Of a DNA stretch of 47,074 bases, positions 31,945 to 43,871 are shown in pieces (positions within the stretch are counted from its first letter, which is position 1; each line of letters starts with the position of its first letter). Under the pieces are notes generated by a model. It did no database searches and was not told the origin of the DNA. It saw nothing but the letters and a program-made list of their open reading frames with translations. A program made the position numbers and the translations under genes. This DNA is from Porogramme epimiltina (taxonomy: Eukaryota; Basidiomycota; Agaricomycetes; Polyporales; Polyporaceae): the NCBI GenBank assembly GCA_900155495.1, contig FTLJ01000271.1, positions 1-47,074 on the forward strand. The letters run 5' to 3'.

Positions 31945-33713
31945 CTACCGCCGCCGGAAGGACACGTCCGAAAGCAAGAACTCGTTGACGCGCTTCAGGG
32001 TCACGCGCGACGGGTTCGCTTGAGGCCGGCTGGCGATGATCCACTGTAGCCGCGTTCGGATCGAGTCCTTGCTCGCGCCCCCCTTCGTTCCTGTGTCCCT
32101 CCCTACTCCCGCCTCGCTACAGTCCAACTCCGTTTCCGAGGTGCATTGACTCGCATCGTTGAAGAAGACTTGTAGTGCGGCGAGAGCGACGCCGACGCTT
32201 GCATCACGGCCCGAGTCGCAGCAGACGCAGAGGGCGTCGCCCAGGGCGAGACGTGTGTGTGCGTACGCCATGCACACGGGGAGAACGCGCTGGAGGAAGT
32301 CGAGTTGACCGCGCTTGCCTTCCGCGAGGTGGACGCGCAGGACGTGCTTCTCCTCAGGGTTCGGTGCATGTTCGTCCACTATGGCCGAATCTGGAGGGGC
32401 TTGGTGTGACGGAGGTGGCGAATGCGTAGGGGAGATGATTATGAAGGAAACGGGGTGATCGATGCCGGGGCAATGAGGATCAGGGTGGAGTGGCATATCG
32501 GTGACGGCACCGATGAGAACGCGGCCCCGGACGGCGACGATGCGGGTGGGCGGGACTTTCCATTCGTTGGTCGTGTGCTGGATCTTTGCGCGCGCGAGGA
32601 TTTCCGTAACAAGATCGGGCAACTCGTCTCTATCCACGTGGAGTAACTCGTCTTTGTACTCCCAGAAGAGTTTTGGGGAAAGACCCTGCACTCTGTTAGT
32701 TCTACAGCGAAGACGAAAGAGAGTAGAGGTCACGCACCATTCCCCATAGCTCGTGATCATCTCCAGATCCCTGGACATACGAGAACCCGTTGAACCTCCT
32801 TTCTACGCCTTCGTGCACTTGCTTCGATGCTGAGACGCATATGATGGGGATGAAAGGGGAATCTTCACCAGAGGGCAGCCGGGGAAAAAGGGACGTCGCA
32901 GGTGTCACCCACAACGGTCGGAGGGGCCTGCTGATGAGGGGTAGGTTGTACGAAGAGCCCTGGTATTGCATGCTCTCGTCTCAGAACATCAACGCCGACG
33001 AGTAGAAACAATGTGCACTCACCACAAGATCCTCCGCCCACTTAGCCAGCTTCTCTTTGATCTGACTCCGCTCCTGCTCGCTCACTGCTCCTGGAGGGCA
33101 GTACAGCTCCGTGTCCCACTCCCTACCCGCCGTCTGCTCGGGATATGCTCGTGCAACCGCGCGATTGAGCACCGCACACCATATTGGCACCGTCTTCGAA
33201 AGTGCATCGGGCACCCGCTTGCCCGCGCGTGTCGAGTCCACAAGAATGAATCCCCTGACGGTGGGTGTGGCGGAGTCCGAGTCCGAGTTGGGGGGTGAGT
33301 GGACAAGCGGGAGAAGATGGAGGTTGGGCCGACGGAGGTTGAAGCCCCAGTTACCGAAGTGACCATCGGTAGACTTGAAGTATGCTTCTTGTGGAGCTGC
33401 CTGTGTGGCACAAGGGGATGAGGGTAAGGGAAACGGCGCGACGTCGGAAAGGGGTGGAGGGGCTCACAATAGCCGGGTCGACATACCACGCGCCGCAGCG
33501 CAAGTTCGCTATACACGCGAAACTAAGTGTCAGAGTATAGACATAGCACCAATGGTGATACGCACGTATAACAGGAAGACCTGGGTATGCTTCACATACG
33601 CGTTCGACAAAGCGAACATCTTCCAATATGGAGTGAAGGCGATTGAAGATGTCCAAAGATTCTTTCCGCACATAGGCGAGAGCTTGTGCGTTGGCCTGGC
33701 GAATGTCTTCCAT
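31945..33713 (-). CDS. RIT1: Initiator tRNA A64 ribosyl-phosphate transferase (Rit1)
   Basis: Five exons: 33566-33713, 33468-33508, 33023-33400, 32738-32959 and 31945-32685. Introns are 57, 67, 63 and 52 bases, all with good donors and in-phase joins. The product is 509 residues from M-E-D-I-R-Q; an in-frame start codon 10 codons earlier is not ATG. Diagnostic pieces: LPVIPNLRCGAWYVDP across the first junction, STDGHFGNWGFNLRRPN, LPLISRPLRPLWVTP, GLSPKLFWEY, and the C-terminal block SIRTRLQWIIASRPQANPS with TLKRVNEFLL. Rit1 adds a 2'-O-ribosyl phosphate to A64 of initiator methionine tRNA, which keeps that tRNA out of elongation. All expected blocks are present, so it should be functional. 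It converges on the calpain gene (205 bases between stops). Confidence 0.93.
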
Positions 33714-34034
33714 GTATATTAGGGACCGCTGGAGACGGTGCAAGGCATGTATTGGAAGTAGTCGAGAGACATCGAGTGCAGTGACTGCATAGGAGGGATG
33801 GAGGGAAGGAAGAAAATCATGGGCGCTTCACATTGCCCTAAGTCTCATCTCAATACATTCAAGCCGACTCGTGGACGCGTGCTCAGATTTGTGGACATAC
33901 ATAATGCGTGTGCAAAAAGACATAAGGCGTCGCTATCGAGTACATATACATCCTAACATATCCTACTTCCTCTGTGTCCACTTCTCAACAAACGCGCTTA
34001 GCTTCCGCTTGTCTCGCGAGCTGAGCTCGGCGTC
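33714..34034. other. Rit1 upstream region
   Basis: About 320 bases between the Rit1 start and the 3' end of the next minus-strand gene. It probably holds the Rit1 promoter and the neighbour's 3' UTR; nothing else is visible. Confidence 0.45.
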
Positions 34035-36125
34035 CTAGTTGTAGTGAACGAGATCGGTTTCTGAACCTGTCAAAGAACATAAGAGACCGCGCACCTTCTG
34101 AAGCTGCGCTGCAGAAGCTGTCAGTTCATCCGCCTTCCCACGAGCCTTGTCTCTCAAGGCGGTGTGCTCTACCAAAGGCGCAAACGGCGGCGAGGTGTTG
34201 ACCAGCGCATTTGAGTAAGCCGCGGTGAGCAACGGTGCACTGATCGACGACCTAGGTGCGAATCAATCTCAAGGAACAAAGTTCGGAAACAGACTTCACA
34301 GATGCTCACAGGCCATCTATTCGTGCTCTCAGTCCTCCGGTCCACTTTTCCTCGTCGATGCGCGCCGAAGACAATCGACTAGACAGGGCGGAGAGCTCTG
34401 CGTCGATGTCCGCGCGGTTGAGTAGAACCATAGGACGATCTCCGTTGCGGTTAGGACCTGCGATCCTCGTATGAGCGACTTGATCGGAAACATAGAGAGA
34501 GACAATCTGAGTACTCGCCAAGGACTCTTTTGAGTAGACGGGTTATCTCTGTCTCTAGAACGTCCTGAGGCTCTTCTTCATCTTGATGTACCAATATGTC
34601 CTTGGATTGCTTGGTGCTCTCTACAGAGTCGTTGATGTCCTCCAGCTCCTCGATGAGCGCGCTCATAACCGCTTCCGCCTCTGAAGCCACTGTAGTCCGA
34701 GCTTGGAGGACATCGTAGACGTTCTGGAGAGGCGTCAGCACGTCTTCGCGCATATACTCGATGATCTGTGTTCGTTGCTCGCATTAGCGCATGGCGAAAA
34801 GAGTGTTAATGACGTACTGTGTCCAAGCCCTTCTCTTGCGCTTCTAGGAGAACAAGCCTGTCCGTTCTTCCCGCGCGTTCAAGCTCGTTCTTCACATCGA
34901 CATCGACCTTGAGCACCTTCAATGTACCCTCTGCCTTTGCCTCCACCCGCGCGCGCAATAGAGCCGTAATGTCCGCCCCTCTTTCAATTTCGCGTACCAT
35001 TCGCTCGAGCTCCTCGACATACGCAGCCTGAGCGAGGTGCTCCGAGTCTCGACACGTTTCTCTGAGCTTCATCTGTACGAGTGCTGCGTCTTGTTGAAGC
35101 TCAGGTAAGGATGGTAGCGTGTTATATACGTCATCGAGGGCTTGGTAGAGGTGTCGAGTGGCGTTGGCAGCGGAAGCACGTGAGGTGGTCAGCGATGCTA
35201 GTCGCGTTCTCGCGTCGTCAAGTACACTGGAATCTGTTAGATGAAATACAATAAGTATTAATCGACAGAGTAGAGGAAGGGTGGAAGTCTGACCCTTCGG
35301 CGCAGCCTCCTCCAGTATTCGCGTGGCGAGTTGAACGTGCCCTGAGACCGACGCGTCCGCCTGACAAAACAGTTAGAGAGACCCTTAGACATGAGCCATG
35401 ATGATAAACATACCTCAACCGAAGTTTCGGTCAGCCTCTGCTGCTGTTCTTGGATGTTGCTATTCGCGGCTTGAATCTGACTCCTTAAAGCGTGAATTGA
35501 CTTCTTGAGATCTTTCGCAGCTGCTCTGTTGAGAATAGTCAGTGGTGACGTGGAATGGGTGTTATCAATCTGACACAGAGCGGTCTTACTTTGAGGCTGT
35601 CAGACGATGCTTAAGTTGTGTCGCCTGCGCTTCGAGCAAGGCTGCTTCATCGTCCAGAGCTCTGGTCCGCGCCCTAGCTTACAGATGATTAGCCATCATT
35701 CAAGAAGCTTCAAGGGCAAAGCGCACTGTAGTTGATGTGGGGGTTCATATGATGGAGGCCACACGGTGGATGCCTTCGTCGGCGGTTTACCAGTTGCTGT
35801 ATCCCGTAATGTGATCCTTGAGATGCTGTTCGACGCGTAAGTGGCTGGGTTACGCATACTTCAAAGTTGCACATTACATGTCAAGTTCGTCTTGGTAAAG
35901 TGAGATCGGAGCTAGGAAGGCTGCGAGGTGGTCTTCCCGAGAGATTGCATCATCTTCGGAGTCGTCCTGGCGCATGTCATGAGTGGTCTGATTGGCAAGC
36001 CACTCAAGGAGTTGTTTCCCTGCTGGAATGTCTTCGGCCCATGATAGCTCTTCCGGAGAACATTTCGGGCCACCAAGATGCGATATAATTCCTAGTACCT
36101 GAGTGGTGGTACGGCATCCGGCCAT
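34035..36125 (-). CDS. HAUS augmin-like subunit 3 family coiled-coil protein
   Basis: A multi-exon gene. Exon 1 starts at the ATG at 36125, and its frame gives LGIISHLGGPKCSPEELSW, then QLLEWLANQ and FLAPISLYQDEL. This resembles the N-terminal domain of HAUS3 (leucine, glycine, then a WL-x-x-x followed by FLEW). Later exons are nearly pure coiled coil: LDDEAALLEAQATQLKHRL near 35660, the block AAKDLKKSIHALRSQIQ and its flank near 35440-35530, a long exon near 34806-35215, one near 34510-34753, one near 34310-34425, and the last ending at 34035. Introns of about 50-70 bases with GTATGT-like donors separate them. Augmin recruits gamma-tubulin to existing spindle microtubules. Every later exon also suits other coiled-coil proteins, so the assignment rests on the first 80 residues. 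Exact exon borders are not fixed. Confidence 0.55.
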
Positions 36126-36605
36126 GTTGCAGTTGAAGTCGCCGGTTCAACTTTAGTCTGCTCAGTTTTTGGTGTTAGAGGTGATCAATGCGGCGAGGTG
36201 CGTACAGTATCAGTCAATTTACGGTATATTGTGATACACAGTTGTTGCAAGCCTAGCACTGCGAGTAGCTGCCTCTCTGTTCGGGCTTCGAAAGAGTGAA
36301 GAAGTTCAGGAAATGGATTAGGCGCCCAATGCGGTCACCTATTTCTTTGATTACATCATGCCGTCCTCGGCCATAACGACCACACGTGACACGAAAGCTT
36401 GTCTGGCCAGAGGCCAGTGCTTGCGACGACGACACCCAAATACATCATCTTCGAGGACCACTTGCCTGGCACGGCTCTGCCTAGCTAACTAAGCCCCATA
36501 ATACACCACTCAAAAGAGTAGCTGAAGGGGACAGTGATTAGGTAGGAGCGCCAATGTCCTCGCCTTTCCAAACAGTCTTCATCTCTTCTTTCTAGAAGCT
36601 ATACC
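36126..36605. promoter_or_regulatory. Divergent promoter between the HAUS3-like gene and HET-7
   Basis: 480 bases between the start codons of a minus-strand and a plus-strand gene. A CT-rich stretch (CTTCATCTCTTCTTTCT) lies just before the HET-7 ATG, as is common near fungal transcription starts. No gene is supported inside. Confidence 0.4.
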
Positions 36606-38598
36606 ATGTGGCTACTTAGTACCGACCGAGCGGAATTGCATTTCTTCCCTTCATCCGATGCGGTCGACGGGGGCTACGCTATCCTCTCCCACACCTGGAG
36701 TGATAGTGAATCGACATTCCAAGACGTTCAGGAACTCAAAAAGCGATGTCAAATTTCGGGTCAGAATCCACGCGACCTCGTCCCTTCCAAAATACGCAAT
36801 TGCTGCGTGGTAGCGGAGCGGCATGGCTTTCAATGGGTGTGGATCGACACATGCTGTATCGACAAGACGAGCAGCACAGAACTTTCAGAGGCAATTAACT
36901 CGATGTTTCGCTGGTACGCCGCCTCCGAAATGTGCTACGCGTTTTTGGTGGACGTCCCCTCAGACGACGTTCTTGAGGCTCATGACTCCGCCTTTCGCCA
37001 CACGCGCTGGCACACACGTGGGTGGACTCTGCAAGAGCTCATTGCGCCCGTCAATATCCTTTTCTTCTCCGAAGACTGGCTACAGATAGGCTGGAAGAAG
37101 GATGTAGCAGTGCTCCTCGAGGAGATTACTGGCGTTCGTCGGGACGTCCTCACTCACGAGGCAGCGTTCTCCAGTCTGTCCATCGCAGAGCGCATGTCGT
37201 GGGCATCGAGGAGAATGACGACTCGCATCGAGGACGAAGCATACTGTCTTCTAGGCCTGTTTAGCGTGAACATGCCCACAATCTATGGGGAAGGACGACA
37301 AGCCTTCCGCCGCCTCCAAGAGGAGATCATGAAGCTGTCGTTCGACTCTAGCCTATTAGTCTGGGGAGATTGGGTACTACATGACACTCATCACTCCGTC
37401 TCTCCATCAGAATTCAAAAGCGTGTTTGGCGACTCTGTGCAATTCCGCCTCCTGGCGCCCACTCCACGTAGCTTTGTTCGACCATTTGGTGGGAGTAAAG
37501 TTGAGTTCACTCCGACCTCGGCTGCACCGCTCCAACCTTACCTCTCGAATCAATGGAAGCCAGAGAACGTCGGTACTCATCTCACTTAAAACTTCTCGTC
37601 GGTTCTAACAAACTGTCTCTACTATCTAGGCCCATCTTGATGTCGGATCGCGCAAAAAGAAAGGGCCATTTGGGGTTGTTCGGCTCCCCGAGTTTGCAAC
37701 CACCAGTTACGGCTTGAAATGTCGTTTTCCCGTCGCATATCTCAGTGAAGGATACGTCGTCATCGTTCTCTTGTGCAACACCGATCAGGATCATGTAGGC
37801 TTGCTGCTTCATGAATCGAATGACGTCATCCAAGACCCCACGAAGAAGCGTTATACGCCAGGGTATATCTATAGCCAGTACAACACATTGGAGCTTGTAC
37901 GACTCACGTCTTTGGGGGGAGACCTCCACAACCTCAAGTTCAACGGGAAACTTCTAAAAGCAAAATGGCGCAACATTTACATAGCTAATCATGATTATCC
38001 AAATGCCGGTGATAGAGGGTTCAGTCTATTCTACCCGCTCAACTGCATCACTCCCATACCCCCATTCCGCGTTCCTCACTGGCTCATCAGCAGACTGGAA
38101 ATGCTCGACATGGAAGTCGGTCATCCGGTGGTGGACTGCAAACCCGCCAGAGACGAACCCTTCGTCGTCCAGTTCGGAGTTTCGCACATTACAGCCAGGG
38201 CGAACGGGACATCCTTCCACGACGAGGGCTTTTTGCTCGTTCTCGGAACGTGTGTTAGAGATCGTCCTACCGGCGGGCATTTTGTCCACTGGGCGAAGGC
38301 CGTATTAGACCATTTCATGATCAATCACGTTCATGAGTGGGACCCCAAGGGACATGACTGTGATTTCGACCATATCACGACATGGCCGAACCTCAGCAAG
38401 ACCTTTGGGTACCCTTCACACATGATACGGCTCTCTTTTACCCCTTGCCAGTTTGCGCCTCAGCAGACCCTTGTTCTGCACCTAGAACTTGAAGGGAGCG
38501 CCCATGCGGATATCCAGCGCCGCGCTAACGTCTGGATACCCCCTCTGTCTGCGCTCCCATCGCCCCCCTTTCCAGATCGCCATCTCCCGCTTGAGTGA
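36606..38598 (+). CDS. HET-domain protein 7 (HET-7)
   Basis: ATG at 36606 gives M-W-L-L-S-T. HET motifs: GYAILSHTW near residue 23, DTCCIDKTSS near 83, TRGWTLQELIAP near 137, and DEAYCLLGLFSVNMPTIYGEG near 212. The first frame stops at 37589 after 327 codons. The family C-terminal region follows in another frame (KKKGPFGVVRLPEF, TTSYGLKCRFP, HDCDFDHITTWPNLSKTFG, TLVLHLELEG). They join in phase 0 if an intron runs 37569-37629, ending TATCTAG, but its donor is GTCGGT, weaker than the GTRNGT donors of the other copies. The spliced product is 643 residues; the unspliced one is an HET domain alone. This and HET-8 form a separate subgroup, being plus-strand and sharing the KxKGPFG linker, and both are paired with a copy of gene X. 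Confidence 0.82.
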
Positions 38599-38938
38599 CC
38601 GCGGGGCCGTCAGTGCCGGCTTCTTCCTCATTTCGCGCGTATTCTGATATCTAGCTCCGTACGCGGAGGATGTAGTAACAGCTTCCCTACTCGCTTAGTC
38701 GCGTCGCTCGACTTCCTCATAGGACAGTACCCCCGGGAGATGGTAGTCCACATATTCCAGCTCTAGAGAACGCGAGAAGAAGCTAATATTTAGGATTGTG
38801 AGATATATACGGTAATCGTGACATCTAAGAATAAATACGGTCGGTATATTCAGTACATAGAATGAGCGCGGGTGGCATTAAGGTAAGAAGGATCAGAGAC
38901 TAAGATCGGAGGATACGATACCCATAAGGATGAACGAT
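38599..38938. other. Spacer between HET-7 and gene X
   Basis: 340 bases between convergent stops. The part from 38849 onward is almost base for base repeated at 46685, so it belongs to the duplicated segment. The rest shows nothing distinct. Confidence 0.5.
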
Positions 38939-39235
38939 CTACGAAGACCCACCAACAAGCTCGCCCACAGACATCTCCATCTCACCTTCCTCGGAACCTA
39001 CGAAGGTCTCCCTCAGCCGAGACTGAGCCTCCGCAGCCTCCCGCGCATCCTTTGCCTTCTTCTTTAGCCGCCGAGCCTTCGACGCAACGTTCGGCCCGCG
39101 CACACGACGCACCCGCTGCGGCCCTTGAACCTCCTCAGCCCAGTCCACCCGAGTCTCCGTTGTGAACGGAGACGTCACCCCACAGACACCAAATGCACTG
39201 TACTCGACTCCATATCCTCCCCACATGTAACCATG
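38849..39235. repeat. Segmental duplication, copy A
   Basis: This covers the 3' flank and the last part of exon 4 of gene X. It matches 46685-47074 with scattered substitutions and one 3-base length difference (near 38970 versus 46806). The match includes non-coding DNA beyond the stop codon, so it reflects DNA duplication and not only protein conservation. Confidence 0.9.
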
Positions 39236-41834
39236 CGGGACGAAGACGGGAGCGACATCAGGGACGACGGCATCATCGGGGGGGTAGAAGGAGTAACGAG
39301 GGAGGGACGTCGGGATAGATAGGCTCCGCGGCGAGGTAGACGGCGCGGAGGAAGCGAGAGAGAAGGGAACGAAGGCGGGAGCGTCCTTGTTGAGCGCGGA
39401 GGGCGGCGGGGGAGCTTGGGGAGCCTGAGTGGTGACAGCGTCAAGCGCATCGTCATCAGCCGAGGAGGGCTTGATGAGAGAGTGCGCGAGCATGTCGTCA
39501 GGCTTGGAGTCGAGGACGGCAGGAGGGACGGCAATGTCGACGAGAGTCGCGTCGAGGTCGTCAGAGTAGGAGCTGGAGTCGGACGAGTCGGATTCTACGA
39601 TGACCGCGCTGAGGTCGTCGGATTCCGAGTCCGCGTCCGAGTCCAGGAGGAGTGGTAGAGAGTTGGGGACGGCCTCGCGCAGAGTGATAGCGCTGGCAGG
39701 TCGTGCACCTGGGATGGGGATCGTGAAGATCTGGTGATAGTCGCGCTGGACGGTGATCTCTTGAATGCCGAATGAGACGAAGGTAGTCGAGTTGATGCGC
39801 TGGACGGGATAGTATGTGTATGCATATGCCGCAAGGATGTCGAAAGGAGTGTAGCCGAAGACTGCAGCGTCGGTGCCCGAAACCGGGGCAGAATGGAGAT
39901 GCGGGCGAGGACCTTGATGGTGCGTAAGCAAGACAGAAAGATAGAGAAGGATGTGAACGCACCGTATACCATGATCTCATCACATTCCACCACAACAGCA
40001 ACCTCAGTGACTTGAGCGAGAGTGCTGGTGCTACAGTCCTCGATGAACTTCGGCGTGGCCAAGATCAGGTCGTCGTCCGAAGAGGCGGGGTCCAACTCCT
40101 CAATCGTTGCCTCCAGCTCGCCAACAGTAGCGGAGTCATCGGAGGCAATGGACGCGGGGATCCACGTGAGGAGGAGTGCAGGCCGCTGGATCGAAACCTC
40201 GTCGACAAATCTCTCGGTGGGGGCGTCGATGGTGAGGGCATCGATTGTGAGGGCGCCCTTGTCGCGCTGCTGAACGACGACCTCCTGATCATGTACTGGA
40301 GTGGAGGTCGCGACGATGGGGAGGCGGATGGGGTAGTATACGTAGGCGAAGGCGGACAGGAGGTCGGAGTAGGTGAAGTTGAGGAAGCTGACGTCCGTGG
40401 GGTACGCTGGGGAAGCCGGCGCGACGCGATGAGGGCCTTGAGGGCGACGACATTGATGAGTAAGGAAGATAGCGACACGGAGAGGCATGCAAACGCACCA
40501 TATACTGTCACCTCGGTGACTGCATCCGCCGCCTCGGCCTCCAACCCATGAACGGAAACGCTATCCTCGCCTTCGACACACTCTTGGGTGATCGTGCTCC
40601 AGTCGTCATCGCAGGGGTCGGTGTCCAGCTCCACAATCGCTCCCTCGACGTCGCCGACAGTGGTTGAAACATCGACATCGACTGACACCGGGATCCACGT
40701 GAGGAGGGGAGGAGGTCGCTGGATCGGAACGCTGTCTACAACCTGCTCGGTGGGAACGGCGACGGTGAGGGCACGTTGCTGGGCGGCGGTCTCCTGACTA
40801 GGGATTGAGTCCAAGGTCGCGAGGATGGGGCGGCAGATGGGATAGTACGCGTAGGCGAAGGCTGAGAGGAGATCGAAGCGAGTAAAGGTGAGGAAGACGA
40901 CATCGGTGGGGTATACGGTGGGAGCCGGCGCGACGGGTTGAGGACCTTGAAGAGCGTGAGTAAGCGAGAACGACGAAGAAGGCAATGAACGTACCATAAA
41001 CCATGACCTCGCCACTCGACACAATCTTCTCCACTGCTTCTACCTCCACCTCGGAAGGACAGATACCGTTGTCGGGAACCTCTTGCCGAAGTATCGTAGA
41101 TCCCAAGACGTCGCCAATAGAGCAGAACGCCGTCACTGACAACCGGAGCGTTGCACGCGACAAGTCGAGGCCCATCAGACACACACCACTAGCCACTAGA
41201 CCGATCCCCGCAAGCATGCAACAAGCGACTCCCGTGAGGAACTGGAGAAGGACCGCAGCTGTGAACCGGAACGCGAAGGAAAGCCCAGGTCGGATGAGAC
41301 GAGCTTGGTGAGCGAGGTGCATGTGAGGCTGACTACGGCGACAATCCAGGACGGGGAGATGCTGGTGGCAGAAGACCGGAGAGATCTTGCGAGGGCTGCA
41401 GCGGTCGACGTTGTATGATTGACGATACCGACGGCGAGGACCTTGGCACGGTGGACTGTAGACAACACGACCTCGACGGCACCGAGGACACAGGACCGAA
41501 TGAGACAGAATGTCGAGTGTATGTCTTTAGCGAGCACGTAGACGGTGGTGAGGTTGACCTCGACGAAGATCCCGACGCAGTGAGCAGAGGCTGACAGGAA
41601 CATGACGACGAGCCGTCTGGGGAGCGTACAAAGACGAGATGCGAGGGCCAGGACGGAGGGGAAGCCGAGGATGTTCGCCGCAGTGCTGAAGAGGACCGCG
41701 AGGTAGAGGACGCCAAAGACGAGGATGGGCCAGATATACACGCTGATAGGGTTCGGTGTGTCGCCACAGTCGGGTCGAGCGATATCGCCAGGAGGGAGGG
41801 CACACTTGGCCACTGGATTGAGGAGGTTCCGCAT
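38939..41834 (-). CDS. Gene X: membrane protein with three tandemly duplicated exons
   Basis: Proposed exons: 40995-41834, 40499-40945, 39963-40436 and 38939-39912, with introns of 49, 62 and 50 bases, all phase 1. The ATG at 41834 gives M-R-N-L-L-N-P. Exon 1 encodes a Cys-containing N-terminus and several hydrophobic spans (first: VYIWPILVFGVLYLAVLF). Its reading frame changes between about 41200 and 41330, so an unplaced intron or a frameshift lies there; after it come more hydrophobic spans. Exons 2 and 3 are clear duplicates of each other: both open with a P-x-x-VAPA piece, then YPTDV-x-FL-x-F, DLLSAFAYxYYPI, LLTWIP, an acidic tail, and end V-x-VYG or I-MVYG. Exon 4 begins as a third, diverged copy (YTPFDILAAYAYTYYP), then turns acidic and ends in a Lys/Arg/Ala-rich helix (ARRLKKKAKDAREAAEAQ). 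About 900 residues in all. I recognise no family. Confidence 0.65.
39595..40945 (-). repeat. Tandem exon duplication inside gene X
   Basis: Three homologous coding units follow one another: exon 2 (40499-40945, 149 codons), exon 3 (39963-40436, 158 codons) and the first part of exon 4 (to about 39595). Each is entered by an acceptor TCAAG followed by G and, for the first two, left by a donor after TATG or TACG. Both internal exons are multiples of three with phase 1 at each end, so units can be gained or lost without breaking the frame. Confidence 0.85.
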
Positions 41835-43871
41835 GTTGTTCAGTGTTGAAGAGGTGTTGTCGAGTGAATAGAGTTGTGTGTCGCAGGGGCTAGGATGATG
41901 GGGGTGAGCGGAGAAGCGAGGTGGGGAAAGTCGAACATGGGGGTGGAGTATATATGGGACGGGGAGCCGAAGAGAAGGGAGTCGGGGGAAGCTGGAGAGT
42001 GGCTGGCGTCGTCCGTGTCGCGTCGTGTTTGTTCGAAGCACGTGAGCGTGCTCCCCACCGCTGTCTATACGCTGCAAGCCCTGTACGCGTCTTCTCGAGT
42101 TTGATCCGGTTGAATTGAATGCAAGGGTATGCCGCGTACGGGGGCGGCCATGGCATGCCAGTGCACTCACAGCCCACCCGGCAGCCCCGCTCATGGCCAG
42201 ATGAGCGAGAGGCTCGCTGTTACGTCGGATTCAAAGCAGATTTTCTACCCTTTCAATGGTGAATAATTTTGCTTCCGGGGTGCCGACTGGTATAGCCTGT
42301 CTGACTGCGTAAAGTTGTGAGAAGTCAGCGAAACTGAACCGGAATAGGGGCTATTCAGCACTTGCCTGACCAGATTTCGAGTATTAGGCTCAAGACTGAG
42401 ACTGGTTCATTGTTGCGGACGGTGTTCGGGATTTTTAAGACCGGCAGTTGATTGCCTCGAGCTTTCTTCCTCCACGGTAGAATGTCGTGGCTGTGGACAC
42501 CCAGGGTCACTCAGGCGCTAACATTCCCACGATGTGCACGTGCATTCTCTCGCGCTATTTGGCGAGTCGCCTCATGACTCATCTTGCCAATTCCGCGGGT
42601 CGCCATGAGCTTCTTGAACTTGATCGATAAGTGTAAGTCCTCATTACACTTGGCAAAACCTAGCGCACTCTAATATTTATACTACAGAATACACCATACG
42701 AAACTAGGATAATTTGAGTCATTCATTCCTTATCCGAACATTTACCGAGAGATCGTGCTCAGTGTCTCGCTGGGGCTCGCAGCTGGAGGCTGCCCCGGCC
42801 CGCGCCGGGCTGCAAGCCGTCCTCAAGATCGGGAGTCTGTACTGAATGATCCACGCTCGTCGTCAGCGACCCAGTGTTGATATCTCCATTCATATATCAA
42901 AAACAGCACCCCCCATCTGCTTCCCGCGTACCATGTCTACGGCGTAGTCGAGCAGCGAGCTACGGTATTCCCACTCCTCATAAGCTCACGTCCCACGGTT
43001 TTTCTTGGTCACGTTGATGTCTTCCGAAGGGCGGCCAGGAACGATCACCACGCACGTCAATGTCCCACCCAGTGTCCCGTTGCTGCTTTTAATAAACCCC
43101 CACCACATGTTTCAGTGGCAACGGAGCATCATGGAAGTCCTAATACGCCTACCTTTTTTCCAGGTTCCGAGTCCGAGTCGCCCGGTGACCAGTGTCATCA
43201 CTCTTAGTCGGACTTAGGGTTCTGTCCAATGCTCTGTTGAGTGTGGTTAGAAATGATGGTCTTCGAGTTTGATATCAGAGCTACCTGCCTGGATACTCAC
43301 TGCGCAAATCAACACATACACCCTTTGCCTCACACTCTACCTCGCCGACCAGATGTCAGTATTTCATGTTCGTCGATGCCCACCATTGCGCACTCATGCC
43401 GTATCATCCAGATTCGCCCACTGAAGAAATACCCCGCAACCTGCACGCTCTCTCACGATCACTCTTGTCGTGTTATAGCCTGTGCTGGAGCTCATGCACG
43501 AGTAACGGGCCTACAGCTACTGGATGTGAGAAGCCACACTGCCCTACGGTTTAGAAGACTTCCGGCCGTACACTCGTCAACGTACTGTCCCAGTGCACGC
43601 GCTGTCTACACCGCACTATTTCTGTCTCTGCGCTGTGCGCTCCAGACGCTCGTACAAGTACTCGAGAGACGTAACATTCGACATTCCTCGAGCTAAAGAG
43701 CGTCGTCCTTGAACCCACTCCACCTCAACGTTTATCCCCTTACCTCTACCTCCACACCCACTCCACAAATTTCGTCCGGATAACCAGTGACTTCTTTCAC
43801 CATCTTGGTGAGTTCACATGGCCTTGTCGTCGCTGAGTTTGCCACTCACTCCTACGCCTAGAACCAACAAT
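41835..43871. other. Intergenic region between gene X and HET-8
   Basis: About 2 kb holding the promoters of gene X (minus) and HET-8 (plus). A GC-rich imperfect hairpin lies near 42787-42817. A frame at 43241-43696 is open for 151 codons but has no recognisable content and many His/Cys/Arg residues from out-of-frame reading, so I do not call a gene. Confidence 0.5.

Noticed and set aside
39125..40797. Plus-strand and alternate minus frames across gene X
   Set aside because: Antisense or shifted readings of the X exons; only the frames joined by phase 1 introns show the repeated unit.
42780..42830. GC-rich hairpin near 42787-42817 as an RNA gene
   Set aside because: Pairing is imperfect and short and there is no matching RNA family that I recognise.
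43241..43696. 151-codon plus-strand frame between X and HET-8
   Set aside because: No recognisable motif and no conservation with any neighbour.
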